A DNA stretch of 64,000 bases from Sulfurovum lithotrophicum (GCF_000987835.1 NZ_CP011308.1:744001-808000); one strand, 5' to 3'. Positions 8,613 through 18,817 are shown, numbered from the stretch's first letter. Made by a program: numbers and translations. The notes: generated by a model from the letters alone, not told the origin.

Positions 8613-9539
8613 ATGAAGCTGTTTACATATGTTTTTTTCCTGATGTCAGTATACATAGGTACGGCTTTGTCTGCTCCCATAAAACCACTCCCCCAAAGCG
8701 TGAAAGCGGACTGGAAAAAAGTTCCGTTAGGCCAAAAGCTTTTTTTTGATCCCCACCTGTCAGCAGATGGTACGGTTTCCTGTGCCAGCTGTCATGATCT
8801 TGAGAAAGGGGGAGATGATGGCTTGAAGTACTCCGTCGGTGTCAGTGGAAAAAAAGGGAATATCAATGCACCCACCGTTTACAATGCCGTCTTTAATTTC
8901 AGGCAGTTCTGGGATGGACGTGCCGAAGATCTCAAAGCACAGGTCTTCGGTCCCATTGAGAATCCCGTAGAGATGAACATGACTATGGCACAGACTGTGG
9001 ATAAATTGAAAAAAGATCCAATGTATGTATCTGAGTTTGCAAGAATATACTCCGACGGCATTACGCAGGAGAATGTTGCCGATGCCATTGCAGAGTATGA
9101 AAAAACCCTTATTACACCCAATGCACCTTTTGACCGCTATCTGAAAGGAAAGCAGGGTGCCATAAGCCGAGAGGCTGAAGAGGGATACAAGCTCTTTACA
9201 TCCAAGGGATGCATCATCTGTCATAATGGCGTTAATGTGGGAGGGAATTTTTACAACAAGTTCGGTATTTTTAAAGATGCCAACAGCAGCTCCCTGGGAC
9301 GTTTCAATATTACCAAACGTGAAGAAGACAAATATGTCTTTAAGGTACCTTCCCTGAGGAATGTAGCATTGACCGCACCCTATATGCATGACGGCCGGGC
9401 CCGGACGCTTCAGGAAGCTGTCGGGATCATGTCGGAGCACCAGCTTGGAAGGTATATAACGGAGGATGAGATCAGGAAGATCGTTGCCTTTCTCGAATCA
9501 TTAACGGGTGAGCTACCCAAAAGTGCCAGGAAGAACTGA
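8613..9539 (+). CDS. Di-haem cytochrome c peroxidase (CCP/MauG family)
   Basis: A 308-residue periplasmic peroxidase that would reduce hydrogen peroxide with electrons from small c-type cytochromes. It has a signal peptide (1-20) and two haem c motifs, CASCH at 57-61 and CIICH at 200-204. The intervening MauG/CCP regions (NAPTVYNAVFNFRQFWDGRA, FGPIENPVEM) and the late KVPSLRNVALTAPYMHDG are intact. It is 3 bp from the following sensor gene, so they are probably co-transcribed. Candidate donors are the cytochromes at 49-51 kb. Confidence 0.92.
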   Translation: MKLFTYVFFLMSVYIGTALSAPIKPLPQSVKADWKKVPLGQKLFFDPHLSADGTVSCASCHDLEKGGDDGLKYSVGVSGKKGNINAPTVYNAVFNFRQFWDGRAEDLKAQVFGPIENPVEMNMTMAQTVDKLKKDPMYVSEFARIYSDGITQENVADAIAEYEKTLITPNAPFDRYLKGKQGAISREAEEGYKLFTSKGCIICHNGVNVGGNFYNKFGIFKDANSSSLGRFNITKREEDKYVFKVPSLRNVALTAPYMHDGRARTLQEAVGIMSEHQLGRYITEDEIRKIVAFLESLTGELPKSARKN

Positions 9540-9541
9540 GC

Positions 9542-12418
9542 ATGAAACTGATAAAAACACTGCAAAAGAGGGTAGACAGTTTTTATCTTTTTTTTGTATT
9601 TTTTGCCATACTCCTCATTTCCCTCTTTTTCTATCTGCTTCATGGCGACAGAAAGATACGGCATTATGACGAGTATCGGCAAGTCCTTCAGGAAATGGAT
9701 GCACTTGAACACCAACTGGATTCGATCTTTTTTAAAAAATACCAATTCCTGGACTATGATGAAACAAGTCACCTTTCCAAAGCATTTGAAGAGAAGATAG
9801 CCTTTTTCAAGAAGAGTGCGCTGAGAGAGGAGTTCGGGGAACATATCTATGATGATTTCAGGACTGTAGAAGAGGTGTTTAAACAAAAAAGTGATCTGCT
9901 GATACGCTTTGAGGCATTGAATGCAAACCTGACCAATTCCATACATAGCATGTACGACCTCAAAAGGGAGATCAACAATCGTCATAAGCACGATGCCAAA
10001 AATCTTGATCTGATCAATACACTTTTTTTTCAGGTAGGACAGATCTATATGGGACTCCCTTATGACAAAGCAGCATTCAAGCGATCGCTCTCTTTGCTTA
10101 AAGTGTGCGGTAATGAAGACAAACTGCTTCAGTATCTCTGTCTGCATCTTGAAAATTTTGTTGCCAATACTGTAAAACTCGATGCAATCATAGAAGAGAA
10201 TGCACACATAGGGCTTTCCAAGAAGATTATTCACCTTTCGAATGAGATGAATCTACGTTATAACCAGGTTCGAGAAGAGCAAAAAATGATAGGATTAGGC
10301 TTCTTTGGCTTGGCCTTTTTCATGCTGTTTCTTCTGGTCTTTAATTATATCCGGGTCAAAAAAGCGGCAAAAGAGCTGCTGGCTTTCCGTTATGCCATAG
10401 AGAACAGTGACAATGTGATTATGATTACCGATGCAGGTCGGTACATAGAGTATGTCAATGATGCTTTTGAGTTAGAAACAGGGTATAAAAAAGAGGAAGT
10501 GTACGGCAAGAACCCCAATATTCTTAAATCCGGTCTTGTACGTCCAGAGGTCTATAAAGAGATGAATGAGACACTTGACCGGGGAGAAAAGTGGGAGGGG
10601 GAATTGATCAACAAAAGAAAAGACGGCTCTCTCATTTACGAGAGAGCATCCATCGTTCCTATATTCATGGATGGTGAACTGCAACAGTATCTGGCCATCA
10701 AGCTTGATGTCACAGAGTATATCCGGCAGCAGAAAATACTGCAGCAGGCTGCAACAGTGTATGAGAATATCGCAGACGGTATCGTCATTACCGACGAGCA
10801 TAAAAATATTGTTTCTGTCAATCCTGCCTTTTGTGATCTGTTTGGCTACAGGGAAGAGGAGCTGTTAGGTAAAGAACCTATGGTCATTATGTTATTGAAA
10901 AAAGATATCGTTTTTTATAAAAATATGTGGCAAAAGCTGTTGTCTCAGGGAAGATGGTCAGGAAGAGTTGAAAACAGGGCGAAGAACGGAGAGCTTATCC
11001 CTATATGGCTTACCATTGCGGCAGTGAAAAATGAGAACGGAAAAATTCAAAACTATATTGCCATCTATACGAATCTCAAAGAGATTATCGAAATGGAAGA
11101 AAAGGCCAACTATCTTGCCTACCATGACAGTCTGACAGATTTGCCCAACCGTATACGTTTTGAAAGTTATATGGCCGATACTCTGGCCCTGGCAAAAAGA
11201 GATAAACAGACTATAGCGGTACTTTTTATCGATCTGGACCGATTCAAAGTGATCAATGATACACTGGGGCATCAAATCGGTGACGAAATGCTTGTCCGGC
11301 TTGCCCGTCGTATCGGGAATCAGTTGGAAAGCAATGCCTTTTTTGCACGCATAGGAGGCGATGAGTTTGTGGTGGTCATGTACCTGAAAGAGCACAGGAA
11401 AGAGGCAGGCATATTGGCAGAAAGCCTACTGAAAGTTATCCGTGAGCCTATCAGAATACAGGACTACTATCTCTATACGACAGCAAGTATCGGTATTGCC
11501 GTCTATCCCGATGACGGTGAAGACAGAAGTGAGATTGTCAAGCATGCAGATTCGGCAATGTATCATGCTAAAGAAAAAGGAAAAGACACTTACCGGTTCT
11601 ATACCGGTCAGTTGTCACTGGATGTTCAGTCAAGACTGGATCTTGAACAGGAGTTGCTGCATGCACTGGGCAAAAATGAATTCTCTCTTCAGTATCAGCC
11701 CCAGTATTCACTCAAAAGTGGCAGAGTGAACGGTGCAGAAGCACTCCTGCGGTGGAAGAATACACATCTCGGTGTTGTCTCTCCTGACAGGTTTATCTCT
11801 GTTGCCGAGGAGACGGGAATCATTATTGATCTCGGATATTTTGTTTTTGAAGAAGCATGCAAAACCTATATGCAATGGAAAAAAGAGGGAGTTGAGATCG
11901 ACAGTATTTCCATTAATTTCTCAAGTATACAGTTCAGAGAAGAGCATATTTTTGACCGACTCCAGGAGATCATTCTGCGTACGGGTATCCCTGCAGATAA
12001 AATAGAGGTAGAGATCACGGAACGTTTCATTATGGAATATTCGACGACCAACCTTACCATTCTTGAAGAGCTGCGTAACATCGGCTGTAAGATTTCTATC
12101 GATGATTTTGGGACAGGCTATTCATCCATGAGCTACCTCAAAAGCCTGGCGATCGATACGATCAAGATCGATAAATCCTTCATTATGGACCTGCCTCACA
12201 ATTCCAATGATGCAGAAGTCTCCAAAGCGATCATCGCACTTTCGAAGAGTTTGGGGTATGAGGTTATAGCGGAAGGCATAGAGACGGAGGAACAGGAAGC
12301 ATTTTTAAAAGAACACGGATGTGACACAGGCCAGGGCTTTTACTTCGCCAAACCTATGTCGGCAGATGATTTTATCGGTTTTTATAAAGCGCATAAGCAA
12401 AATAAAATAAAAAAATAG
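9542..12418 (+). CDS. Membrane PAS-PAS-GGDEF-EAL cyclic-di-GMP protein
   Basis: A 958-residue inner-membrane protein. Two membrane helices (about 15-36 and 248-270) enclose a periplasmic helical sensor. They are followed by PAS domains at about 285-395 and 406-520, a GGDEF domain with an intact GGDEF near residue 605, and an EAL domain from about 700. The EAL part keeps EALLRW, EITER, DDFGTGYSS and the KIDKSFI lysine, so phosphodiesterase activity is plausible. No RxxD inhibitory site is visible before GGDEF. It may make, degrade or switch c-di-GMP. It is 3 bp downstream of the peroxidase gene, which hints at a redox or peroxide-related signal. Confidence 0.93.
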   Translation: MKLIKTLQKRVDSFYLFFVFFAILLISLFFYLLHGDRKIRHYDEYRQVLQEMDALEHQLDSIFFKKYQFLDYDETSHLSKAFEEKIAFFKKSALREEFGEHIYDDFRTVEEVFKQKSDLLIRFEALNANLTNSIHSMYDLKREINNRHKHDAKNLDLINTLFFQVGQIYMGLPYDKAAFKRSLSLLKVCGNEDKLLQYLCLHLENFVANTVKLDAIIEENAHIGLSKKIIHLSNEMNLRYNQVREEQKMIGLGFFGLAFFMLFLLVFNYIRVKKAAKELLAFRYAIENSDNVIMITDAGRYIEYVNDAFELETGYKKEEVYGKNPNILKSGLVRPEVYKEMNETLDRGEKWEGELINKRKDGSLIYERASIVPIFMDGELQQYLAIKLDVTEYIRQQKILQQAATVYENIADGIVITDEHKNIVSVNPAFCDLFGYREEELLGKEPMVIMLLKKDIVFYKNMWQKLLSQGRWSGRVENRAKNGELIPIWLTIAAVKNENGKIQNYIAIYTNLKEIIEMEEKANYLAYHDSLTDLPNRIRFESYMADTLALAKRDKQTIAVLFIDLDRFKVINDTLGHQIGDEMLVRLARRIGNQLESNAFFARIGGDEFVVVMYLKEHRKEAGILAESLLKVIREPIRIQDYYLYTTASIGIAVYPDDGEDRSEIVKHADSAMYHAKEKGKDTYRFYTGQLSLDVQSRLDLEQELLHALGKNEFSLQYQPQYSLKSGRVNGAEALLRWKNTHLGVVSPDRFISVAEETGIIIDLGYFVFEEACKTYMQWKKEGVEIDSISINFSSIQFREEHIFDRLQEIILRTGIPADKIEVEITERFIMEYSTTNLTILEELRNIGCKISIDDFGTGYSSMSYLKSLAIDTIKIDKSFIMDLPHNSNDAEVSKAIIALSKSLGYEVIAEGIETEEQEAFLKEHGCDTGQGFYFAKPMSADDFIGFYKAHKQNKIKK

Positions 12419-12455
12419 AGTATAATAAAAAAATTTTATATAAAAGGAATAAATC

Positions 12456-13655
12456 ATGAAAAATAAATTATGGTATGCCCTATTGGGAGTCTTAGCCTTT
12501 TCCATAACTATCAATGCCGATAAGGCAAAAGTGAAGAAGGTTGTCAAAAAAGAGGCCTATCATGCTGTATGGCAGAGAATTTACGGTGGAACAGAAGATG
12601 ATATTGCCTATGGTGTCGTAGCCCTTGAAAATGGAGATAGTGCTATTGTGGGTACATGCAAATCCTATGGCGCGCAACGTACCGATATCTGTGTAACGAG
12701 AATGTCGGCGGACGGCGCTATGAAATGGCGTCTCTGGCTTGGCGGAAAGAAAAAAGATGAAGGCAAGGCCATTGCCAGGGCAGCGGACGGGAACATTTTG
12801 GTACTTGGGCGCTCGAAATTCGGAAAAAGATATGATTATGACCTCTATGTCGCCAAGATATCACTGGATGGCAAGAAGATCTGGGAGAAGAGTCTTGGCG
12901 GTGAACGTGACGAATATGCGGGTGGGATTGCCGGTACCGATGACGGTGGTGTACTGGTTGTGGGCAGCAGTGAATCCTATGGTAAAAAAGCGGATAAAGA
13001 CATCTATATTGCCAAGCTTACCAAAGAGGGTAAGCTTGTTTCCGCCCATACGGTCGGAGGGAAAAAAGAAGATGTCGCCACGGCACTGACACGTACCCGT
13101 GACGGGAAGATGGTACTGGTAGGATATAGAGAAGCATCACGTACGGGGAATAGCGATTTTCTCATTATGCAGTTGGACCAGAATGGCAAACAGCGCTGGG
13201 TGAAGACCTTCGGCGGTCCCTATGAGGATATGCTTTTCGGTGTCACAGCAACCGTAGACAACGGTATCGTTGCGATCGGAAGTACACGCTCGTACGGAAG
13301 TGCGCAAAGTGACTTGACAGTCATGAAGATCGATGGAAAAGGAAAGACGATCTGGCACAAGATCTACGGGTTCAAATATTATGAGTACGGTGAAGCGGTA
13401 GCCACGACACGTGATGGTGGCTTTATGCTGGTCGGCGGTACCAATACGCTGGGAAAAGGAAACCACAGTGCGTACCTTCTGGCACTGGACAGACGGGGTG
13501 AGCTGATCTGGTCTCATGTCTATGGCGGTGAACGCAAAGATGTAGCTCACGGTGTAGCAAGAATGAGTGACGGGAGTATCATTGTTGTAGGTGAAACGGA
13601 AAGTTTCAAACCTGCAAAGAATTTCTTTATCATTAAATTGCGTAAAACAAAGTAA
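12456..13655 (+). CDS. Secreted seven-repeat beta-propeller-like protein
   Basis: A 399-residue exported protein with a signal peptide (cut near residue 21). The mature part holds seven repeats of about 50 residues with the pattern W-x3-[YF]GG-x3-D-x-A-x-G ... DGG-x2-VVG-x2-S-x-G-x4-D-x-[YF]-x3-[KL]. Seven copies fit a seven-bladed propeller. No enzyme motif is visible. A Shine-Dalgarno AAAAGGAAT precedes the ATG and a TATAAT-like box lies just upstream (12419-12424). Function unknown; periplasmic or surface location is inferred. Confidence 0.75.
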   Translation: MKNKLWYALLGVLAFSITINADKAKVKKVVKKEAYHAVWQRIYGGTEDDIAYGVVALENGDSAIVGTCKSYGAQRTDICVTRMSADGAMKWRLWLGGKKKDEGKAIARAADGNILVLGRSKFGKRYDYDLYVAKISLDGKKIWEKSLGGERDEYAGGIAGTDDGGVLVVGSSESYGKKADKDIYIAKLTKEGKLVSAHTVGGKKEDVATALTRTRDGKMVLVGYREASRTGNSDFLIMQLDQNGKQRWVKTFGGPYEDMLFGVTATVDNGIVAIGSTRSYGSAQSDLTVMKIDGKGKTIWHKIYGFKYYEYGEAVATTRDGGFMLVGGTNTLGKGNHSAYLLALDRRGELIWSHVYGGERKDVAHGVARMSDGSIIVVGETESFKPAKNFFIIKLRKTK

Positions 13656-13744
13656 TATGGAAGGGGTACATTTTCAGAGAATTTGTTACCTTTTTTGGCT
13701 ATAATTATTACTTTTAATATACAAAAAATAACAGGATAATTTAA

Positions 13745-15211
13745 ATGCAATTTATTGAGACACGGGGAAATGACGGGAAGAAACCCTCATCCGTACAGTT
13801 TTCGGAAGCGATACTCAGCCCGAGTGCCAGTTTTGGGGGGCTTTATGTTCCCCAGACCCTCCCGGAGTTAGATAGAGATTTTTTAACCAGCCACCTTTCC
13901 AGCCACTACAAGAGCCTGGCGCTTGATTTTCTCGACAGATTCGGTATCGATATTTCTAAAGAGGTGCTTGAAGCAGCCGTAGATCGTTATGACGGATTTG
14001 ATAATCCTCAAAACCCTGTACCGGTTGTTCAGATCGAAAATGACTGTTTCGTCTCTGAGCTTTACCATGGGCAGACACGTGCCTTCAAAGACATGGCATT
14101 GCAGCCTTTCGGATACATTCTAAGCAAAACGGCACAGCAGAGAGGTGAAAACTATCTGATCATGGCGGCCACCAGTGGAGATACAGGGCCTGCAACGCTT
14201 GAGACATTCAAGAACCAGGCGAATATCAAGGTAGCATGTCTCTACCCGGATGGAGGGACCTCTGATGTCCAGAGACTGCAAATGGTCACCGAAGATGCCG
14301 AAAATCTCAAGGTGATCGGGGTCAAAGGAAACTTCGATGACACACAGCATGCGCTCAAAGAACTGCTGGCTTCCGAGGATTTTAAAGCCCAGCTCGAAGC
14401 ACGTGGTATCAAACTTTCCGCAGCCAATTCGGTGAATTTCGGGCGGATCATCTTCCAGATCATTTACCATATCCACTCCTACCTTGCACTGGTAAGAGAG
14501 GAGGCTATTGCCATGGGTGAAGAGGTATACATGGTCGTTCCAAGCGGGAACTTCGGTAATGCACTTGGTGCCTACTATGCCAAAAAAGCGGGACTTCCGG
14601 TCAAAAAAATACTCATTGCCTCCAATATTAACAACATTTTGAGTGACTGGATCAATACGGGAATCTATGATATTAGTGACAGAGAATTGGTATTGACCGA
14701 ATCGCCTGCCATGGATATTTTGAAGAGTTCCAACATCGAGCGTGTCATGTTCGATAAATTTGGTGCCGAGCGTACCAAAGAACTGATGGAAGCGCTGAAC
14801 GCAAACCAAAGATTTGAGTTGACTCCTGAAGAGCTTGCTTCGCTCCAGGAGGATTTTGCAGCGACATTCTCAAATGATGAAGAGGGCGAAGCAGTGATTG
14901 CTGAATATGCTAAAAAAGGGTACATCATGGATCCGCATACGGCAACCTGTTTCAAGGCATACAGGGATCTCAGAGAAGAAAAGATCCCCACTATCCTTTA
15001 CTCCACGGCGGAATGGACGAAGTTCAGTACGACAGTCTCCAAGGCGCTCGGCCATGTAGCAGAAAACGATCTTGAAGCCCTGAAGTGGGTATCTGAAAAG
15101 GCCAATGTACCTGTGCCTTTTATGATCAGCGCGCTTTTCGGTAAACCGGTGATTCATGATACAATTGTAGATAAAGAGGATATAAAAGGAGAGATGTTGA
15201 ACTTCCTATAG
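13745..15211 (+). CDS. thrC: Threonine synthase
   Basis: A PLP enzyme converting O-phosphohomoserine to threonine. The 488-residue length fits the longer, fungal/enterobacterial-type class. The Schiff-base lysine is in GQTRAFKDMALQPFG (about residue 114), with the ATSGDTGPATL phosphate-binding loop and PSGNFGNALGAY downstream. The aspartate-family gene asd is elsewhere in the window (24073). A TATAAT-like sequence is present upstream. Confidence 0.96.
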   Translation: MQFIETRGNDGKKPSSVQFSEAILSPSASFGGLYVPQTLPELDRDFLTSHLSSHYKSLALDFLDRFGIDISKEVLEAAVDRYDGFDNPQNPVPVVQIENDCFVSELYHGQTRAFKDMALQPFGYILSKTAQQRGENYLIMAATSGDTGPATLETFKNQANIKVACLYPDGGTSDVQRLQMVTEDAENLKVIGVKGNFDDTQHALKELLASEDFKAQLEARGIKLSAANSVNFGRIIFQIIYHIHSYLALVREEAIAMGEEVYMVVPSGNFGNALGAYYAKKAGLPVKKILIASNINNILSDWINTGIYDISDRELVLTESPAMDILKSSNIERVMFDKFGAERTKELMEALNANQRFELTPEELASLQEDFAATFSNDEEGEAVIAEYAKKGYIMDPHTATCFKAYRDLREEKIPTILYSTAEWTKFSTTVSKALGHVAENDLEALKWVSEKANVPVPFMISALFGKPVIHDTIVDKEDIKGEMLNFL

Positions 15212-15215
15212 TTCA

Positions 15216-16427
15216 ATGCAAGCAGTTATGTATAGAAAATATTCGGCTTTTTTGCTTTTTGCCAGTATTACGGTGAGCTCTTTGTCTGCAAAAGGTATAG
15301 TGGAGTGCCGTGTCATTACCGGTGGTACGACAGAGTGTAACCCTTACAGTAAGAGACTGCTTGTGGCAAAAGAGGTCTCCTATGATATCGATAAACAGAA
15401 ACTTATCGTAACAAAAACCCTTCCCGTTCCTGTCAAAAAACCCAAACTGAAAGTCATTTCCGTAGCTGATATGATAGAGAAGTATATACATATATCAGAT
15501 TCCATGCGATACCGGGGTTCCGAGGAGATGACGTCAAAAGAAAAAGAATTAATCAGAAAACAGGAAGCGCTTAAAAAGATAAAAAGACTAAAAGAGGAAC
15601 AAAGATTAGATAGGTTGGAAGAGGAGCGCCTCGCGCAAAAAGCAAAAGAGCAGATTCAAAAAGAAAAGATCCTAAAAGAGCAAAAAGTTCAACAGGGTTT
15701 TTATGTAATTGCCAAAGGGGATACACTCAGTACCATTGCGGCAAAGTACGGTATGAAGACCAGGGAACTACTGGAATTGAACCAGCTCAAAAAAGATGCA
15801 AAGATCAGGCTTGGTAAAAAACTTCTGCTCCCTTATCCCCAGAATATCATTGATGCCATAGCTTCGGGAGAATATAAAGTACAGGAGGGAGACACCCTTA
15901 TCTCCATTGCACGCAAGTTCAATCTCAAGCCTAAAGACGTAGCCAAGTTCAATGAGTTAAAAACGACTGCACTCATACGCGTCGGCAAGACAATACAGCT
16001 GCCTCTTCCTTACAGACTCAAAGCACTTGAAGCGAAGAAAAAAGCCGAGGAGAAGAAACGAAAACTTGCCAAGGCACTGAAAAAACGTAAAGGCTCCAAA
16101 CTGATCCGGGGGTTTGGAAAACGCAAGTTGAGAGTTACAGCAACCGCTTACAGTTCACATCGGGGTCAAACGGACAAGACGCCGTTCCTTGCAGCCTGGA
16201 ACAATCATATACGACCGGGAATGAAGATCATTGCAGTCTCGAGGGACCTTCTGACAAAATACGGATTGCGTAACGGTTCAAGAGTACGTATTGGTGGATT
16301 ACCCGGTATCTACAGAGTACGTGACAAGATGAACAAACGTTTTAGGAAGCGTATCGATATCTATATGGGTATAAATAGAAGAAAAGCTCTCCGCTGGGGA
16401 AGGCGGAGTGTAATGCTCTATTGGTAG
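15216..16427 (+). CDS. Secreted LysM-LysM-3D cell-wall protein
   Basis: A 403-residue exported protein. The N-terminal hydrophobic stretch looks like a signal peptide; the second ATG at 15228 (MYRKYSAFLLF) is an equally good start. A charged Lys/Glu-rich helix (about 105-160) leads to two LysM peptidoglycan-binding repeats (about 163-206 and 223-266). A C-terminal 3D-type domain follows (VTATAYSSH, then IRPGMKIIAVS and KRIDIYMG), resembling the double-psi barrel of MltA-like or resuscitation-factor proteins. Likely acts on or binds peptidoglycan in the periplasm. It starts 4 bp after thrC. Confidence 0.8.
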   Translation: MQAVMYRKYSAFLLFASITVSSLSAKGIVECRVITGGTTECNPYSKRLLVAKEVSYDIDKQKLIVTKTLPVPVKKPKLKVISVADMIEKYIHISDSMRYRGSEEMTSKEKELIRKQEALKKIKRLKEEQRLDRLEEERLAQKAKEQIQKEKILKEQKVQQGFYVIAKGDTLSTIAAKYGMKTRELLELNQLKKDAKIRLGKKLLLPYPQNIIDAIASGEYKVQEGDTLISIARKFNLKPKDVAKFNELKTTALIRVGKTIQLPLPYRLKALEAKKKAEEKKRKLAKALKKRKGSKLIRGFGKRKLRVTATAYSSHRGQTDKTPFLAAWNNHIRPGMKIIAVSRDLLTKYGLRNGSRVRIGGLPGIYRVRDKMNKRFRKRIDIYMGINRRKALRWGRRSVMLYW

Positions 16428-16454
16428 TGAAGGGAAACAACTCCCACTTGAGAG

Positions 16455-17192
16455 TCAACTAATGTTCGTATAAACAGTTTGGACATCTTCATCCTCTTCT
16501 AATTTGTCGATCAGTGTTTCGATCTCTTCGAGCTGCTTTTCATCGAGTTCGACAGGGGTATTCGCGATATATTCGATGGTCGCTTTTTTCACTTCAATAC
16601 CTTTGTCCTCAAGAGCTTTGGAGAGTTCCCCGAATGAAGTAAATTCCCCGAAGATCCTAACAATGGCTTTATCGTCATGGTTCTCCTGGGGCTCAACATC
16701 CTCTTCTATCTCTTCAAGTCCATAGTCAATGAGATCGAGTTCAAGCTCTTCAAGGTCCATGTCGTCTGTCTTGTCAAACACGAATACCGCTTTTTTTGTG
16801 AACATGAAGTTGAGTGATCCCGATGTAAGCATTTCTCCGCCGTTCCTGTTGAGGATCGCCTTGACATTGGCAACGGTTCTTGTGTGGTTGTCCGTGGCAC
16901 ACTCGACGATCATCTGTACACCGTAATGTGCTTTGACATCGTAGGTGATCTCTTTGATGTCCGCAGCATCTTTGGCTGCGGCTCTTTTGATCGCGGCATC
17001 GATGTTGTCTTTTGGCATATTCTGCGCTTTGGCATTGAGAATGGCCGTACGAAGTTTTGGATTCATGTCCGGGTCAAGGCCGCCCTCTTTGGCCGCCATC
17101 GTGATGATTTTTCCCAGTTTCGGGAAAACACGTGACATAGTTCCCCATCGTTTCATTTTTGCTGCTTTGCGGTATTCGAACGCTCTACCCAT
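16455..17192 (-). CDS. yebC: YebC/PmpR family protein
   Basis: A 245-residue YebC-family cytosolic protein, linked in the literature to transcription control and to helping ribosomes through proline-rich or stalled sequences. Signature regions are intact: [42 protein letters not shown], and [21 protein letters not shown]. The acidic C-terminal half is typical. It is convergent with the LysM protein and is followed upstream by a GTAGGGTG element. Confidence 0.94.
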   Translation of the reverse strand: MGRAFEYRKAAKMKRWGTMSRVFPKLGKIITMAAKEGGLDPDMNPKLRTAILNAKAQNMPKDNIDAAIKRAAAKDAADIKEITYDVKAHYGVQMIVECATDNHTRTVANVKAILNRNGGEMLTSGSLNFMFTKKAVFVFDKTDDMDLEELELDLIDYGLEEIEEDVEPQENHDDKAIVRIFGEFTSFGELSKALEDKGIEVKKATIEYIANTPVELDEKQLEEIETLIDKLEEDEDVQTVYTNIS

Positions 17193-17251
17193 ACTTGTTT
17201 CCTTAGAAATTTAATTGTGTGATTATACTCCGAAATCAATTAATTATCTAT

Positions 17252-17344
17252 GTAGGGTGCGTAATCACGCACCTTTTGATGGCCTTTCGGCACACTTTTT
17301 ATTTTATGCAAATTTTATCTTTGGTGCGTGATTACGCACCCTAC
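17252..17344. repeat. GTAGGGTG-type inverted repeat (copy 2)
   Basis: A perfect 22-bp inverted repeat: 17252-17273 and 17323-17344 are exact reverse complements, each arm itself being a hairpin (GGTGCGTAATCACGCACC type). The arms flank about 49 bp of A+T-rich spacer. It lies between yebC and selO, and the outer ends read GTAGGG and CCCTAC. Confidence 0.75.
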
Positions 17345-17380
17345 CTCACTGTTTTAAGAAAGTGTTGATATTATTAATTT

Positions 17381-18817
17381 ATGAAACTGAATGAACTTAA
17401 ACTTACCAATCCCTATCTAAAGCTTTCGGCGGAATGTTATGACCGTGTCAAACCGGCACCGCTGACCAAACCGTTTCTCATACATGCCAATGAGGCTGTT
17501 GCAGAGATGCTGGGTATCGATAAAGAAGAACTTTACACAGAGGAGTTTGTGGACTTTGTCAATGGTGCGTACCAGCCTGAAGGCAGCGATACCTTTGCCA
17601 TGTGCTACGCCGGGCACCAGTTTGGATTTTATGTGGACCGTCTTGGAGATGGGCGTGCTATCAATATTGGAACACTCAACGGCTTGCATATGCAGCTCAA
17701 AGGGGCGGGGCAGACCAAGTATTCCCGTTCAGGTGACGGACGTGCCGTACTGCGCTCTTCCATACGTGAGTACCTGATGAGCGAAGCGATGCATGGATTG
17801 GGCATAGAGACCACTAGAGCGCTGGCTCTGATCGGTTCGGAACATTCGGTGTTCCGCCAAGAATGGGAAAAGGGTGCAATAGTGTTACGCGTCTCCCCCT
17901 CATGGGTACGTTTCGGTACTTTTGAGTATTTTGCCCATAAAAAGAAACTTAAAGAACTTGAAGCACTGACGGACTATGCCATTGCAGAATCCTATCCACA
18001 TCTGATAGATGTAGAGAATGCCTATGCAAGTTTTTTTGGAGAAGTAGTGAAAAGAACGGCCAGACTGATGGCTGAATGGCAGGCCGTCGGCTTCAACCAC
18101 GGTGTGATGAATACGGACAATATGTCTATTGCCGGCCTGACCATTGACTACGGTCCCTATGCTTTTCTTGATGATTACGATGCAGGATACATCTGTAACC
18201 ATACGGACCAGTACGGACGCTACAGCTTCGGTAATCAGCCAAGCATCGGAGAGTGGAACCTCCGTGCGCTGATGGCAGCCCTTTCTCCTCTGATACATAC
18301 GGAAAAAATGGAAGAGAGTATGGCAGGGTACTGGAAAATATACAAGGCACACTATACAGAGCTTATGTGTAGAAAAATGGGTTTTGATGAGGTAATTGAA
18401 GGAGACCTTGCTCTGATACAACATATGCTCGGTACACTGCAGGGACTGCATATCGACTATACACTTTTCTTCAGGACTTTGAGCCGGTATGACGGTGACA
18501 GGGCAGCTATCCTGAAGCTTGGCCTCTACCATCAGCCGATGCATGACTGGCTGGATGATTATGATGCACGTCTGGCACAGAACAGCTCGACACAGGAGGA
18601 GAGGGAAGGAAAAATGCTCATGAGTAATCCGAAATATGTCTTGAAGAACTATATGCTTCAGGGAGCGATCGATGCGGCGGTTGAGGGGACATACGCTCTG
18701 ATAGACGATCTTTTCAGGATTGCCCGGAATCCATTTGATGAACATCCGGAGTATGAACGATGGGCCGGAGTGACCCCCGAAGTGTACAAGAATAATAAGT
18801 TAAGCTGTAGTTCCTAA
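17381..18817 (+). CDS. selO: SelO/YdiU family protein adenylyltransferase
   Basis: A 478-residue pseudokinase-fold enzyme that transfers AMP to protein hydroxyl groups. Conserved features include YAGHQFGFYVDRLGDGRAI near the N-terminus, QLKGAGQTKYSRSGDGRA (nucleotide loop), and NHGVMNTDNMSIAG with the active-site Asp/Asn. The chain ends LSCSS, placing a cysteine where eukaryotic SelO has selenocysteine. In E. coli the family responds to oxidative stress. No SECIS-like context is needed, as the codon is TGT. Confidence 0.93.
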   Translation: MKLNELKLTNPYLKLSAECYDRVKPAPLTKPFLIHANEAVAEMLGIDKEELYTEEFVDFVNGAYQPEGSDTFAMCYAGHQFGFYVDRLGDGRAINIGTLNGLHMQLKGAGQTKYSRSGDGRAVLRSSIREYLMSEAMHGLGIETTRALALIGSEHSVFRQEWEKGAIVLRVSPSWVRFGTFEYFAHKKKLKELEALTDYAIAESYPHLIDVENAYASFFGEVVKRTARLMAEWQAVGFNHGVMNTDNMSIAGLTIDYGPYAFLDDYDAGYICNHTDQYGRYSFGNQPSIGEWNLRALMAALSPLIHTEKMEESMAGYWKIYKAHYTELMCRKMGFDEVIEGDLALIQHMLGTLQGLHIDYTLFFRTLSRYDGDRAAILKLGLYHQPMHDWLDDYDARLAQNSSTQEEREGKMLMSNPKYVLKNYMLQGAIDAAVEGTYALIDDLFRIARNPFDEHPEYERWAGVTPEVYKNNKLSCSS

